This document shows, piece after piece, positions 17,165-26,257 of a stretch of 64,000 nt of DNA; the stretch's first letter is position 1; each line of letters opens with the position of its first letter. A model generated the notes under the pieces. It did no database searches, was not told the origin of the DNA, and worked only from the letters and a program-made list of their open reading frames with translations. The DNA is taken from assembly GCA_038154685.1 (NCBI GenBank), contig JAYPYW010000006.1, forward strand, positions 1 through 64,000. The letters run 5' to 3'. This DNA comes from GCA-002722245 sp038154685 (GTDB lineage: Bacteria > Bacteroidota > Bacteroidia > Flavobacteriales_C > GCA-002722245). The translations under genes and the position numbers were made by a program.

Positions 17165-18877
17165 TTGAGACAACTTATTGTTTTAATCATATTATCAAGT
17201 GTCCTTTCTGCTTGTTCATCAAGCAAGAAAGGACTTTCTTTTTTTAGTCGTTCCTCAGCAACTGAAAAATCGATTGTTAATGATGTTAAGTTCATTGACG
17301 CAATTTCACTCAAAAATTCCGGGAATTACGAGAAGGCAGAACAATTACTATTGGATATTGTTAAGTCGAAAGAAACCACTGCACCAGCCCATTATGAATT
17401 GTCGAAGATTTACTTGAAGACAAGTCAAAACGAAAAAGCATTGTTTCATATAAATGCCGCGGTGGATTTGAATCCAAAGAATAAATGGTACATAAATGGT
17501 AAAATCGATCTTACCAGAAAGGTTGCCTTATATGAAGAGTGTGAAAAAACATTCTTGTTAAGGAAAAAGATGTTTCCAAAGAATACAGATTATGATGTTG
17601 AACTTTCTGATTTTTACGTTACTTATAAAAAGTACTTGAAAGCCTTAAAAGTTTACGATGAAATTGAAGAGGAAATTGGTATTTCCCATAATGTAAACTT
17701 TAATAAGTTCCTTATTTATAAGGGACTCGATGAATACGAAAAGTCGGAAAACGAAATAAAAAAATTAATAGAGACTTTCCCTGCAAACAGTGAATATTAC
17801 ATCCATTACGCCGATTTCAAATTTGAACATGGGGAGGATGAAAAAGCTTTGAATATATATGAGAAGGCGCTTGAAATAAGTCCTGATGACCCTTATATTT
17901 TAAATGAGAAGGCTAGATATTTATTTGCTAATCATAAGACTGACGAAGCAATAATTATTTACAAAAAGGTCATGGCAGATCCTTCTTTTAAGGTAAGTGA
18001 GAAACGACAGATAATACGAAAGTTTACTAGAGTTGCGCAGGGTGATAACAAGATTTATAATTTCTCTAAAGAAATTATCGAAATAGCAGCTAAAACTCAT
18101 CATTATGATCCTTCCATTAATATGCAGGCTGGAGATTTTATGTTTGGGGAAAGAGATTTTGAAGGAGCAATTACATTTTATGAAAGAACGATTGAAGTAA
18201 AGCCGAATAATTACAATGCATGGATGCAATTGATTTTATGTTTCTATAATACTTCGAAGTATGATAAAATGATTGAAAAATCAGAGGAGGCGATAGAGCT
18301 ATTCCCTAGTCAACCGTCTTTCTATTTTTATAATGGAATGGGTAACATTCAAAAGGAACAATACAATAAAGCCATCGAAGTTTTAGAAGAAGGGAATGAT
18401 TTGGTTATTAGTTCTGATAAGAAACTGAAGGCTCAATTTTTAAGTTCACTAGGAGACGCATTTTATGCCGTGAAAAAGTATGATGAATCAGATGAGTATT
18501 TTGATTTAAGTTTAGAGATAGAGCCAAATAACTATTATGTTTTGAATAACTATGCTTATTATCTATCCGAAAGAAATACAGATTTATCCCGCGCCAAGGA
18601 AATGAGTATGAAATCGAATCAATTAAATCCTGATGAATCTTCCTTTCAGGACACTTATGGTTGGATTTTATATCAGTTAGGGGATTTTAAGAATGCATTA
18701 AAATGGTTGGAAAAATCATTAATCAACGGAGGAGACCAGTCTGGAGTAATTAACGAGCACGTTGGAGATGTATATTTGAAACTCAATAATAAAAAATCGG
18801 CCATTAAGTATTGGAAGAAAGCCCAAGAGCTAGGAGGTGGTTCCGATAAATTAGAAGAGAAATTAAAGAAAAACTAG
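17165..18877 (+). CDS. TPR-repeat lipoprotein
   Basis: A 570-residue protein with a lipoprotein signal (LSSVLSAC, cysteine at residue 17) and tandem tetratricopeptide repeats from about residue 40 to 560. The repeat signature (for example AITFYERTIEVKPNNYNAWMQL) recurs every 34 residues. It is probably anchored on the periplasmic face of the outer membrane and acts as a protein scaffold. The start is TTG at 17165, the only codon that includes the full signal peptide; it lies one base after the upstream stop. DUF4292 and EnvC-like genes follow, a conserved Bacteroidota envelope group. Confidence 0.87.
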   Translation: MRQLIVLIILSSVLSACSSSKKGLSFFSRSSATEKSIVNDVKFIDAISLKNSGNYEKAEQLLLDIVKSKETTAPAHYELSKIYLKTSQNEKALFHINAAVDLNPKNKWYINGKIDLTRKVALYEECEKTFLLRKKMFPKNTDYDVELSDFYVTYKKYLKALKVYDEIEEEIGISHNVNFNKFLIYKGLDEYEKSENEIKKLIETFPANSEYYIHYADFKFEHGEDEKALNIYEKALEISPDDPYILNEKARYLFANHKTDEAIIIYKKVMADPSFKVSEKRQIIRKFTRVAQGDNKIYNFSKEIIEIAAKTHHYDPSINMQAGDFMFGERDFEGAITFYERTIEVKPNNYNAWMQLILCFYNTSKYDKMIEKSEEAIELFPSQPSFYFYNGMGNIQKEQYNKAIEVLEEGNDLVISSDKKLKAQFLSSLGDAFYAVKKYDESDEYFDLSLEIEPNNYYVLNNYAYYLSERNTDLSRAKEMSMKSNQLNPDESSFQDTYGWILYQLGDFKNALKWLEKSLINGGDQSGVINEHVGDVYLKLNNKKSAIKYWKKAQELGGGSDKLEEKLKKN

Positions 18878-18878
18878 G

Positions 18879-19673
18879 ATGTGGAGAGCCTTATTGATAG
18901 CAGTAATAGTTTTGTTGGGGTGTAAATCCCGACAAAAAATTGGCGTTAATCAATACCCAAATTGTAAGTACGCAATGCATTCAAAAGAGGAGGTGATTAA
19001 GAAATCCGATTCTTCGGCTATTGATTTTAATTGGATGAAAATTAAAACAAAGGTAGATGCAGTTGTAAATGAGCAAAAAGAAAATTTCACACTTCAATTA
19101 AGAGTGAAAAATGATGGGTTAGTTTTTGCAAAAATTTCAAAGTCAGGCTACACTGCTATCAGGATATTAGTATCGCCTGATACTTTAGTTTATATTGAAA
19201 AAATTAATAAGCAATATTATACAGGTAAATACGAGGATTTACAAAGGTTAACCAATATTAGTATCCCCTTTCAATTTATTCAAAACTTGTTTTTAGGTGA
19301 ACCAACTTTCTTGTACAAGGGTGAAGGTTTTAAGAAGGTTACTGAGCCTTTAATTGCCTATTCAAGTAAGTCGTTTGATGAAGAAAAATCAGACCGACAG
19401 TATAATCAAGTTAAAATGTTTACCTGTGATATTTTAAAGTTAAAAACTTTGGGTGCCTTTTATTAGAAATCCGGAAATGAATTGTGGGTTAATTAAAATG
19501 ATCTTGGGGATATTAACGGGTACCTATTGAATAAAAAAATAGAACTGAAAGCATTAAAGGATGATAAACCTCTTATTTTGGCAGAAATGGAGTTAAAGCG
19601 CATCAAAACTTATGATGATCTTACCGCTCCCATTGACATTCCAAATGACTATAAGAGGATTGAAATTAAGTAG
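18879..19673 (+). pseudogene. DUF4292 lipoprotein gene with two in-frame stop codons
   Basis: The first 195 codons encode a DUF4292 lipoprotein (signal with LLGC; LQLRVKNDGLVFAKI; FIQNLFLG), ending at TAG 19464-19466. The same frame goes on with family-like sequence: KSGNELWVN, a second stop TAA (19494-19496), then NDLGDINGYLLNKKIEL and a normal ending DIPNDYKRIEIK before TAG at 19671-19673. Read through both stops, the product is 264 residues, the usual length for the family. No frameshift is needed. So the gene seems to carry two nonsense changes 30 bases apart, either as a recent pseudogene, an assembly error, or a truncated product. It overlaps the start of the EnvC-like gene. Confidence 0.75.
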
Positions 19674-20862
19674 TATTGTATTCATTGGGTTCTTCCTGTG
19701 TTCTGCTATCTCCTTTGGTCAGTCTAAAAGTCAGCTCAAGCAAAAGAAGGCTAAAATTCAAAAAGAGATCAAAAAACTAAATGGTCTTCTTGGAGAAACA
19801 CGCGCAAACAAACGTAAGTCTGAAATTCAATTACTTATAATCAGTAAGAAAATTGGAGCCAGAAAAGAGTTGATTTCTGCAATAGGTAATGAAGTTGTTT
19901 ACATTGATAAAGAGATTGAGAATCAACGGATCTTAATTGATACACTTGAAGGGAAGTTGTTACGGTTAAGGGATCAATACACCAAGATGGTGCAATTCGC
20001 TTATAGGAATCGTAATGCTACGAATAAGTTAATTTTTATTTTCTCAGCTGAAGATTTTAATCAAGCTTATAAGCGATTAAAATACATTCATGAGCTTTCG
20101 GAATATCGTCAATATCAAGCTGAGCAGATTGAGTTAACACAACAAGAAATTCAGGAAAAAATAGCACAGCTTGAACAAAAGAAGGCAAGAAAAATCAACC
20201 TAAAAGAAAGTAAAAAAGAAGAGTTTTCTAGGTTACAAGAAGAGCAAGGTGAGAGAACATCTTTGTATAATGATTTAAAAAAGGATGAAAAGAAGTTAAA
20301 AGCGAATATCAACAAAAAGAGAAGTGAATCAAAAAAGCTCCAACAAGCTATTCGAAAAATCATTGAAAGAGAAATTGCTGAAGCAAAAAAGAGGGCCGAA
20401 GCAGAAAAGAAAAAAGGAGGCATTGGTTTAACGCCAAAAGCTCAAAAGTTATCTAAAGACTTTACTTTGAACAAGGGTAAGCTTCCTTGGCCAGTAACAA
20501 GAGGTGTAATTAGTGGTAAGTTTGGGAATCAGAAACACGAAGTTTACGAGCATTTAACTACCATAAATAATGGGATTGACATCTTAACTAACAAAGGTTC
20601 TAAGGCACGATCGGTGTTCAAAGGTAAAGTAGTGGCAGTAATAGCACTTCCTGGTGGTAAAAAGGCTGTATTAATCCAGCACGGAGAGTTTTTCACTATG
20701 TATTCTAATTTGAATAAGGTTTTTGTAGATAAAGGAGACTCGGTTGAGACCAAGGAAGATATTGGTACCATAATTACCGATGAGAATGGTAAAACAGAAG
20801 TTCACTTTGAGATTTGGCAAGGGAATCAGAAGCAGAATCCAAGTTATTGGATTTCTAAGTAG
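19645..20862 (+). CDS. EnvC-like murein hydrolase activator (degenerate M23 domain)
   Basis: A 405-residue exported protein. It has a signal peptide (residues 1-25), a long coiled coil (about 26-260, rich in Lys, Glu and Gln) and a C-terminal LytM/M23 domain (about 285-403). The zinc ligands are altered: the HxxxD motif reads NNGID and the HLHFE motif reads EVHFE. It therefore probably activates an amidase during cell separation, as EnvC does, rather than cutting peptidoglycan itself. The reading frame extends upstream to 19612, but the ATG at 19645 gives the signal peptide. The gene overlaps the 3' end of the DUF4292 frame by 29 bases. Confidence 0.87.
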   Translation: MTIRGLKLSSIVFIGFFLCSAISFGQSKSQLKQKKAKIQKEIKKLNGLLGETRANKRKSEIQLLIISKKIGARKELISAIGNEVVYIDKEIENQRILIDTLEGKLLRLRDQYTKMVQFAYRNRNATNKLIFIFSAEDFNQAYKRLKYIHELSEYRQYQAEQIELTQQEIQEKIAQLEQKKARKINLKESKKEEFSRLQEEQGERTSLYNDLKKDEKKLKANINKKRSESKKLQQAIRKIIEREIAEAKKRAEAEKKKGGIGLTPKAQKLSKDFTLNKGKLPWPVTRGVISGKFGNQKHEVYEHLTTINNGIDILTNKGSKARSVFKGKVVAVIALPGGKKAVLIQHGEFFTMYSNLNKVFVDKGDSVETKEDIGTIITDENGKTEVHFEIWQGNQKQNPSYWISK

Positions 20863-20879
20863 TAACTATTCCCTTAGTT

Positions 20880-21230
20880 CTATAACTCAATCACCACCTC
20901 CACACTTTCCATTTCCCCTTTTACAGGAGGGTTTTGTTTAGCTACGGATAGAGTTCCAGATTCAATATCAGGAAAAGTATCTAATATTTTAGTCGCAATT
21001 CTGTTGGCTACGTGTTCAATTAGTTTGGACTTGACAGCCATTTCCTCGCGAATTATTTTGTTAAGTTGGGAATAATCCACCGTTCCGTTTAAATCATCGT
21101 TCAAGGCAGCTTCCGAGAAATCAATATCTATTTCAAGATTCACGGTATACCATTGTCCTACCTTTTGTTCTACTTCAAAAACACCATGGTAGGCGTAAAC
21201 TTCTATGTTGTTTAAACAGATTGTTCCCAT
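20880..21230 (-). CDS. folB: Dihydroneopterin aldolase
   Basis: A 116-residue protein of the FolB/DHNA family: the N-terminal IEVYAYHGVFEVEQKVGQ motif, a central YSQLNKII, and the late SVAKQNPPVKGEMESV region with the catalytic lysine. It converts 7,8-dihydroneopterin to 6-hydroxymethyl-7,8-dihydropterin in folate synthesis. Its ATG overlaps the glnS stop by one base (TAATG), so the two genes are translationally coupled. Confidence 0.93.
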   Translation of the reverse strand: MGTICLNNIEVYAYHGVFEVEQKVGQWYTVNLEIDIDFSEAALNDDLNGTVDYSQLNKIIREEMAVKSKLIEHVANRIATKILDTFPDIESGTLSVAKQNPPVKGEMESVEVVIEL

Positions 21231-22876
21231 TACTTTTTCTTGTCTCTTAAGGTAACAGTTCTATTGAATACGATGTTGTCTGGAGTTGAATCCTTATCCA
21301 CGCAGAAGTAACCGGTTCTATCAAATTGAACAGTAGTTCCAGGAGTTAAATCTTTAACAGAAGGCTCAACTAAAGCATCTATAACTTCAAGAGAATCTGG
21401 GTTGATATCATCCATAAAGTCTCTTCCTCCTTCTTCAGGGTTTTCAGAGTTAAATAAACCTTCGTACAAATTCACTTTAGCCTTTAAAGCATGCTCTGCA
21501 CTTACCCAGTGAATAGTTCCTTTGATCTTTCTACCATCATCACTCCATCCACCTTTAGTTGTTGGATCGTAAGTACATAAAAGTTCAGTGATGTTTCCTT
21601 CAGCGTCTTTTATAACTTCGTTACAAGTAATGTAATATCCGTGCTTAAACCTAACTTCTTTTCCGATTGTTAATCGGAAGAACTTCTTTGGTGCATCTTC
21701 CATAAAATCTGCTCGCTCAATATATAAAGTTCTGCTTATTGGCATTTCTCTTGTTCCAGCCGACTCATCTTCTGGGTTGTTTTTAGCCTCACACATCTCC
21801 ACTTTACCTTCTTCGAAGTTGGTGATGGTAACTTTTAATGGATCTAAAACAGCCATCACTCTGTTTGCCGTTTTGTTAAGTACCTGACGAGTATAGTAGT
21901 CTAAACGCGTCATTTCAGTTATTGAGTTTCTTTTAGAAACCCCAATACCTTCAGCTAAATCTCTAATTGCTTGCGCTGGGATTCCTCTTCTTCTAATTCC
22001 TGCCAGAGTAGTTAACCTTGGATCGTCCCAACCAGCAACAACACCCTCATCGATTAATTTCTTAACCTTTCTTTTACTTGTTACTGAGTTAGATATGTTT
22101 AACCTTGCCATCTCAATTTGTTGAGGTTTAGTAGGTGTATTAATCTTATTATTAAACCATTCGTATAACGGACGGTGAACTTCAAATTCTAATGTACAAA
22201 CAGAGTGTGTTATACCTTCAATAGCATCACTTACACCATGTGCAAAATCATAAATTGGGTAAATAACCCAATCGGTTCCAGTTCGGTGATGCGCTTGTTT
22301 AATGATTCGATACATTAAAGGATCACGCATGTGCATATTTGGATGAGCCATATCAATTTTAGCTCTTAAAGTCATTACTCCTTCTTCAACTTCACCATTC
22401 TTCATTTTATTGAACAGCTCTAAGTTTTCTTCAACAGTTCTGTCTCTAAAAGGAGAGTTTGTTCCTGGTTCTGTTGGAGTACCTTTAGATTTCGCCATTT
22501 CTTCAGCAGACTGCTCACAAACGTATGCGTCTCCTTGCTTAATAAGCTGAATAGCGTATTCGTATAATTGTTGGAAATGGTCGGATGTATGTAATTCTTT
22601 TTCCCATTTAAATCCTAACCATTCAATGTTTTCTTTGATTGCATCAACAAACTCCTGCTTTTCGGCAGTAGGGTTGGTGTCGTCAAAACGAAGATTAACC
22701 TTACCATTGTATTGTTCACCTAATCCAAAGTTTAAACAAATAGCTTTAGCATGACCAATGTGTAAGTATCCATTTGGTTCTGGAGGGAAACGTGTATAAA
22801 TTTCTTTATGCTTACCTGATGCTAAATCGTTTTCAATGATTTGCTCAATGAAGTTTAATGATCTTTCTTCTTCCAT
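21230..22876 (-). CDS. glnS: Glutaminyl-tRNA synthetase
   Basis: A 548-residue class I synthetase. It has the HIGH motif (PPEPNGYLHIGHAKAI, about residues 30-45), the KMSKS-like VTSKRK, and C-terminal anticodon-binding beta-barrels. It charges tRNA-Gln directly, so this organism need not rely on the GatCAB route for Gln-tRNA. A palindromic repeat (22897-22968) lies right upstream, between this gene and the M1 peptidase gene, and probably limits read-through or forms the 5' leader. Confidence 0.96.
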   Translation of the reverse strand: MEEERSLNFIEQIIENDLASGKHKEIYTRFPPEPNGYLHIGHAKAICLNFGLGEQYNGKVNLRFDDTNPTAEKQEFVDAIKENIEWLGFKWEKELHTSDHFQQLYEYAIQLIKQGDAYVCEQSAEEMAKSKGTPTEPGTNSPFRDRTVEENLELFNKMKNGEVEEGVMTLRAKIDMAHPNMHMRDPLMYRIIKQAHHRTGTDWVIYPIYDFAHGVSDAIEGITHSVCTLEFEVHRPLYEWFNNKINTPTKPQQIEMARLNISNSVTSKRKVKKLIDEGVVAGWDDPRLTTLAGIRRRGIPAQAIRDLAEGIGVSKRNSITEMTRLDYYTRQVLNKTANRVMAVLDPLKVTITNFEEGKVEMCEAKNNPEDESAGTREMPISRTLYIERADFMEDAPKKFFRLTIGKEVRFKHGYYITCNEVIKDAEGNITELLCTYDPTTKGGWSDDGRKIKGTIHWVSAEHALKAKVNLYEGLFNSENPEEGGRDFMDDINPDSLEVIDALVEPSVKDLTPGTTVQFDRTGYFCVDKDSTPDNIVFNRTVTLRDKKK

Positions 22877-22896
22877 AATTCTTTTTTTAGCCTTCC

Positions 22897-22968
22897 CACC
22901 GCCCTTCGACTCCGCTCAGGATGACTTGGCGCACGGATTGTCACCCTGAGCGGAGTCGAAGGGCGGTG
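22897..22968. repeat. Palindromic repeat family B, intergenic copy
   Basis: Two 29-base arms (22897-22925 and 22940-22968) pair with a single mismatch around a 14-base loop. The core is CCCTTCGACTCCGCTCAGG. Three copies of the same arm lie in frame within the gene at 60240-61091. Confidence 0.85.
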
Positions 22969-22974
22969 CTAGAC

Positions 22975-25674
22975 TTATTTTTTTTCGTTAGTTTCTTCTT
23001 CTTCATTCCCCTCTTCAAAAGGAGGTAATTCAGTAGAATCGAAACCAGCTTTTTTGTAATCTTCTTTTACTTTTTTATCAATCTCAGCGTTGAATATTTC
23101 TTTAATTAAGTCGGCCAATCTTTTATCGTGATCCAATAACTCTTGGTGCTTTTCTTCTAATAATTTTAAATCGTAAGGCTTTCCTTTAGAAGATTCACGC
23201 TTGTCCTTTATGTCTTTTCTAATATCCTCAATTCGCTTGATGTTGCGTTTTCTTAAACTCTGAATGGCTTCTCCAGCCGCTTGTCTAACTTTTTTGTTAT
23301 TCTCATGGATAGCTTCCTCCTTAATAGCCTTACAAGCTTTCCAGATTACTTCATTGTTTTTCTCTGATAGGTACTTTGCATATTGATTAATAACATAAGC
23401 TTTGTTGCGGGCTTCCACTTGTTTCATAGCCCAGTTGTACCATTTACGTTTACTTTCATCCTTAACAGATGTATACATTTTGGCTAGAGAAGTAATTACC
23501 CTGTAATCTGTACTCTTTTCCATTCCGTATGCACGTAATAAGGCATCTTCACGAGCTAAATTTTCTAAAGCCTCTAGCGCGGATAGTTTAACATTTATAG
23601 AGGAATCATTTAGCGCTTTTTTGTAAAAAGTAATCAGATTGCTGTCGTTTGGCCAAGTTCTTTCAATCATTGAAACGGCAGCCATTCTTACATCGGACGA
23701 TTCATCCTTTTTATACATATCGAAAAGAAAATCTTTATGTTCTTCGGTTTGGGCTTCATCAAATGCACCCATAAAATAAAGTGCTAGTTTCCTGAAAGAA
23801 TCAAAAGTATCTCGAGTAGCAATATTCATCATTTCCCAATTGGTAATTGATGTGTCACCTCTCATTTGAAGCATTGCCTCTAATTTGGTTCTATAATTTT
23901 CTCCCTTTGTGAAAAGTGTTTTCGCCTCTTCTGGTTTAAGCTGTTGATTTAATTCCATCAGTAGCACTTTCTTAGCATCAAAGTTTACAGCTTCAGCGTC
24001 ACCAAGCCCTTCGAAAACAAAGCTTTCATTCCTTTGGGTAACGGTAATTTCTTTTCTTTTTGCCTTTCCTCCAAAATAAACATCTACCGATACTGGTAAC
24101 CGAAATGTAGGTTGATCGTTTGGTTGAACTTGAGCAACATTTAAGATTAAAGAATCTCCTTGGTGTTCCCAGTTCACATTTAAAATAGGATGACCTTTAT
24201 CTAAAAACCATTGATTGAAGAACCAATTTAAATCCTGCCCAGTTACTTCTTCAAAAGCCATTCGTAAATCGTGTACTTCGGCAGATTTAAACGCTCTGTT
24301 ATTTAAGTAAAGTTTTAACGATTCAAAGAACGCTTCATCTCCAACTAAGTCTCTTAACATGTGTAAGATTCTTCCCCCTTTTTCATAAGAATGACGGTCG
24401 AACATGTCTTCTCTATCTTTATAATGGAACCTAATCAAATTCACCCTTGGTGTATCTTGGAGGTATGAATAATAATCAACCCTTAGGTGTTTGTCTGCTT
24501 TAACCTTTCCGTACTTGTACTCAATCCATAAGTACTCACCGTAGGTAGCAAAACTCTCATTAAGCGGCAAATTACTCCAAGACTCACAAGTAACTAAATC
24601 ACCAAACCAGTGGTGGAATAATTCGTGTGCTACAACATCTTCATGATTAAAATCGATCTGTTGTTCAGGTGTTGTGAAAATCCATTTTCCATGAATAACA
24701 GCCCCTGTATTTTCCATTGCTCCAGAAACATAATCGGAAACAACCACCTGATGGTATTTATCCCATGGGTATTCATAACCCAATTTTTTAGAATAGAAAT
24801 CTAACATTTCAGGGGTATTTCCAAACACTCCCATTGCATTAGCAGAGTCTTTTTGAGGTACATAATAGTGTACTTGTTTTCCTTTCCATTCATCTTTTAT
24901 AACAGCAAATTTTCCAACAGCCATCATCAATAGGTAAGGTGCGTGTGGCTTATCTTGCTTCCAGTAATCCGTTCGTGTTCCGTCGTTATTTTTTGTACTT
25001 GAGATTAATAACCCATTAGATAAAGTTTGGAATTGATCATCTACAATAATCTTTAATTCTTGCGTTGTTTTTTCGTTTGGCGCATCAATGGTAGGGAACC
25101 AGCAAGATGAAGCTTCGGTTTCTCCCTGCGTCCAAATTTGTTGAGGCTTAGCTTTGTCTCTGGCTAACGGATTAATAAAATACAAACCTTTATCATCCGT
25201 AATCGCTTTGCTACCTCCACTTGTTAGTTCGTTAGGTTTAGCTAAGTATTCGATAACAATTTGAATGGTATCGGATCTTTTGTAAGTTTTAGGAAGTGGA
25301 ATAGTTAATTGAAGAGAATCGTATTCAAAATTTAATGAAGCTGAGGTTCCTGAAGTGTCATACATGCCAGCGGAATAAAACGTCATTCCTTTAGCATCTA
25401 ATACCAACTCATTAGTCTCATAAAAATATGGACTTAAGGTTAAGATTGCCTTTCCTTTTAGTTGCTGATGATCCCAGTTTGGGGCAACTTCCAAATTAGT
25501 ATGAATTAAATCGAAAGTCCTTGTCTCAGATGGCCTGTAAGGATATTCGGCCTTATGTTGTTTTACTATTGTAGTGACTTTAGCCTTATTTATTTGACCA
25601 GCTTCTTGTTTAGTTGGTAAACAAGCATGAAGTATCAAGGCAAAAAGAGGTAGTAAAACAATCGATTTTTTCAT
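22975..25674 (-). CDS. M1 family metallopeptidase, lipoprotein
   Basis: An 899-residue protein with a lipoprotein signal (LILHAC), an N-terminal beta-sandwich, the gluzincin catalytic domain and a C-terminal HEAT-like alpha-solenoid. The zinc site is VVAHELFHHWFGDLVT at about residue 349, with the third ligand in NESFA about 19 residues on. A GAMENTGA motif binds the peptide N-terminus. It is an aminopeptidase N-type enzyme, here probably membrane-anchored outside the cytoplasm for peptide scavenging. The last 60 residues are very rich in Lys and Glu. A TAACTTTG box lies four bases before the ATG. Confidence 0.93.
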   Translation of the reverse strand: MKKSIVLLPLFALILHACLPTKQEAGQINKAKVTTIVKQHKAEYPYRPSETRTFDLIHTNLEVAPNWDHQQLKGKAILTLSPYFYETNELVLDAKGMTFYSAGMYDTSGTSASLNFEYDSLQLTIPLPKTYKRSDTIQIVIEYLAKPNELTSGGSKAITDDKGLYFINPLARDKAKPQQIWTQGETEASSCWFPTIDAPNEKTTQELKIIVDDQFQTLSNGLLISSTKNNDGTRTDYWKQDKPHAPYLLMMAVGKFAVIKDEWKGKQVHYYVPQKDSANAMGVFGNTPEMLDFYSKKLGYEYPWDKYHQVVVSDYVSGAMENTGAVIHGKWIFTTPEQQIDFNHEDVVAHELFHHWFGDLVTCESWSNLPLNESFATYGEYLWIEYKYGKVKADKHLRVDYYSYLQDTPRVNLIRFHYKDREDMFDRHSYEKGGRILHMLRDLVGDEAFFESLKLYLNNRAFKSAEVHDLRMAFEEVTGQDLNWFFNQWFLDKGHPILNVNWEHQGDSLILNVAQVQPNDQPTFRLPVSVDVYFGGKAKRKEITVTQRNESFVFEGLGDAEAVNFDAKKVLLMELNQQLKPEEAKTLFTKGENYRTKLEAMLQMRGDTSITNWEMMNIATRDTFDSFRKLALYFMGAFDEAQTEEHKDFLFDMYKKDESSDVRMAAVSMIERTWPNDSNLITFYKKALNDSSINVKLSALEALENLAREDALLRAYGMEKSTDYRVITSLAKMYTSVKDESKRKWYNWAMKQVEARNKAYVINQYAKYLSEKNNEVIWKACKAIKEEAIHENNKKVRQAAGEAIQSLRKRNIKRIEDIRKDIKDKRESSKGKPYDLKLLEEKHQELLDHDKRLADLIKEIFNAEIDKKVKEDYKKAGFDSTELPPFEEGNEEEETNEKK

Positions 25675-25678
25675 GGTG

Positions 25679-25686
25679 CAAAGTTA
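25679..25686 (-). promoter_or_regulatory. TAnnTTTG -7 box four bases before the M1 peptidase ATG
   Basis: Minus-strand TAACTTTG. If used, the transcript would start close to the start codon. No -33 match. Confidence 0.35.
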
Positions 25687-25704
25687 GTGAATAACCCACA
25701 GAGA

Positions 25705-26205
25705 TTAGTAGTTCTCTTTAGAAAGTTCTTTGATTATAGATTCCTGCTTTGGATAGGTTTCCAGTAACTCACTTGTTTTAAATAATTCGAAATCTTGGAA
25801 GTCGAATCCAGGAGCTACCATACAACCAACTAAAGAGTATATTCCAGCACTTTTAGATCCGAAAATTGTACCAGCTGGAACAACAGCTTGTAAAACTTCT
25901 CCTTGATCCAGTTTAGGTCCAATTTTAAGTTCTTCTAACTCGCCGTTTTTATGGATCACAAAAACAGAAAGTGGGTCCCCTGCATGGTAATACCAAATTT
26001 CATCTGATTTTATGCGGTGGAAATGAGAAACATTGCCCTCCTCCATTAAGAAATATATGCTTGTTGAATATGGTCTTTCTCCTTCAAATCCTTCAGGAGA
26101 GAATGAATCTTTGGAGCGATAAATTTCTTTGAAGTAACCACCTTCAGGATGGGCTAATAACTCGAGGTTTTCAACCCAGTATTTTGCGTTTTTCATATTT
26201 TTCAT
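25705..26205 (-). CDS. Cupin_5 / DUF985 family protein
   Basis: A 166-residue single-domain cupin of the DUF985 group. It has HPEGGYFKEIYRS near the N-terminus, then the metal-site pattern SHFHRIKSDEIWYYHAG and the PAGTIFGSK strand. The family includes bacterial epimerase-like and uncharacterised cupins, so the substrate is unknown. The start may be 26205 or the ATG at 26196. It lies just after the pgk terminator, so it is partly read through from pgk or has its own weak promoter. Confidence 0.85.
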   Translation of the reverse strand: MKNMKNAKYWVENLELLAHPEGGYFKEIYRSKDSFSPEGFEGERPYSTSIYFLMEEGNVSHFHRIKSDEIWYYHAGDPLSVFVIHKNGELEELKIGPKLDQGEVLQAVVPAGTIFGSKSAGIYSLVGCMVAPGFDFQDFELFKTSELLETYPKQESIIKELSKENY

Positions 26206-26211
26206 TGATAC

Positions 26212-26236
26212 AAAAAAAGCCCCAAAAAGGGGCTTA
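26212..26236 (-). terminator. Rho-independent terminator of pgk
   Basis: On the minus strand AAGCCCC pairs with GGGGCTT, followed by seven T. Confidence 0.85.
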
Positions 26237-26257
26237 ATATTCTGTGATTTGATCTTC

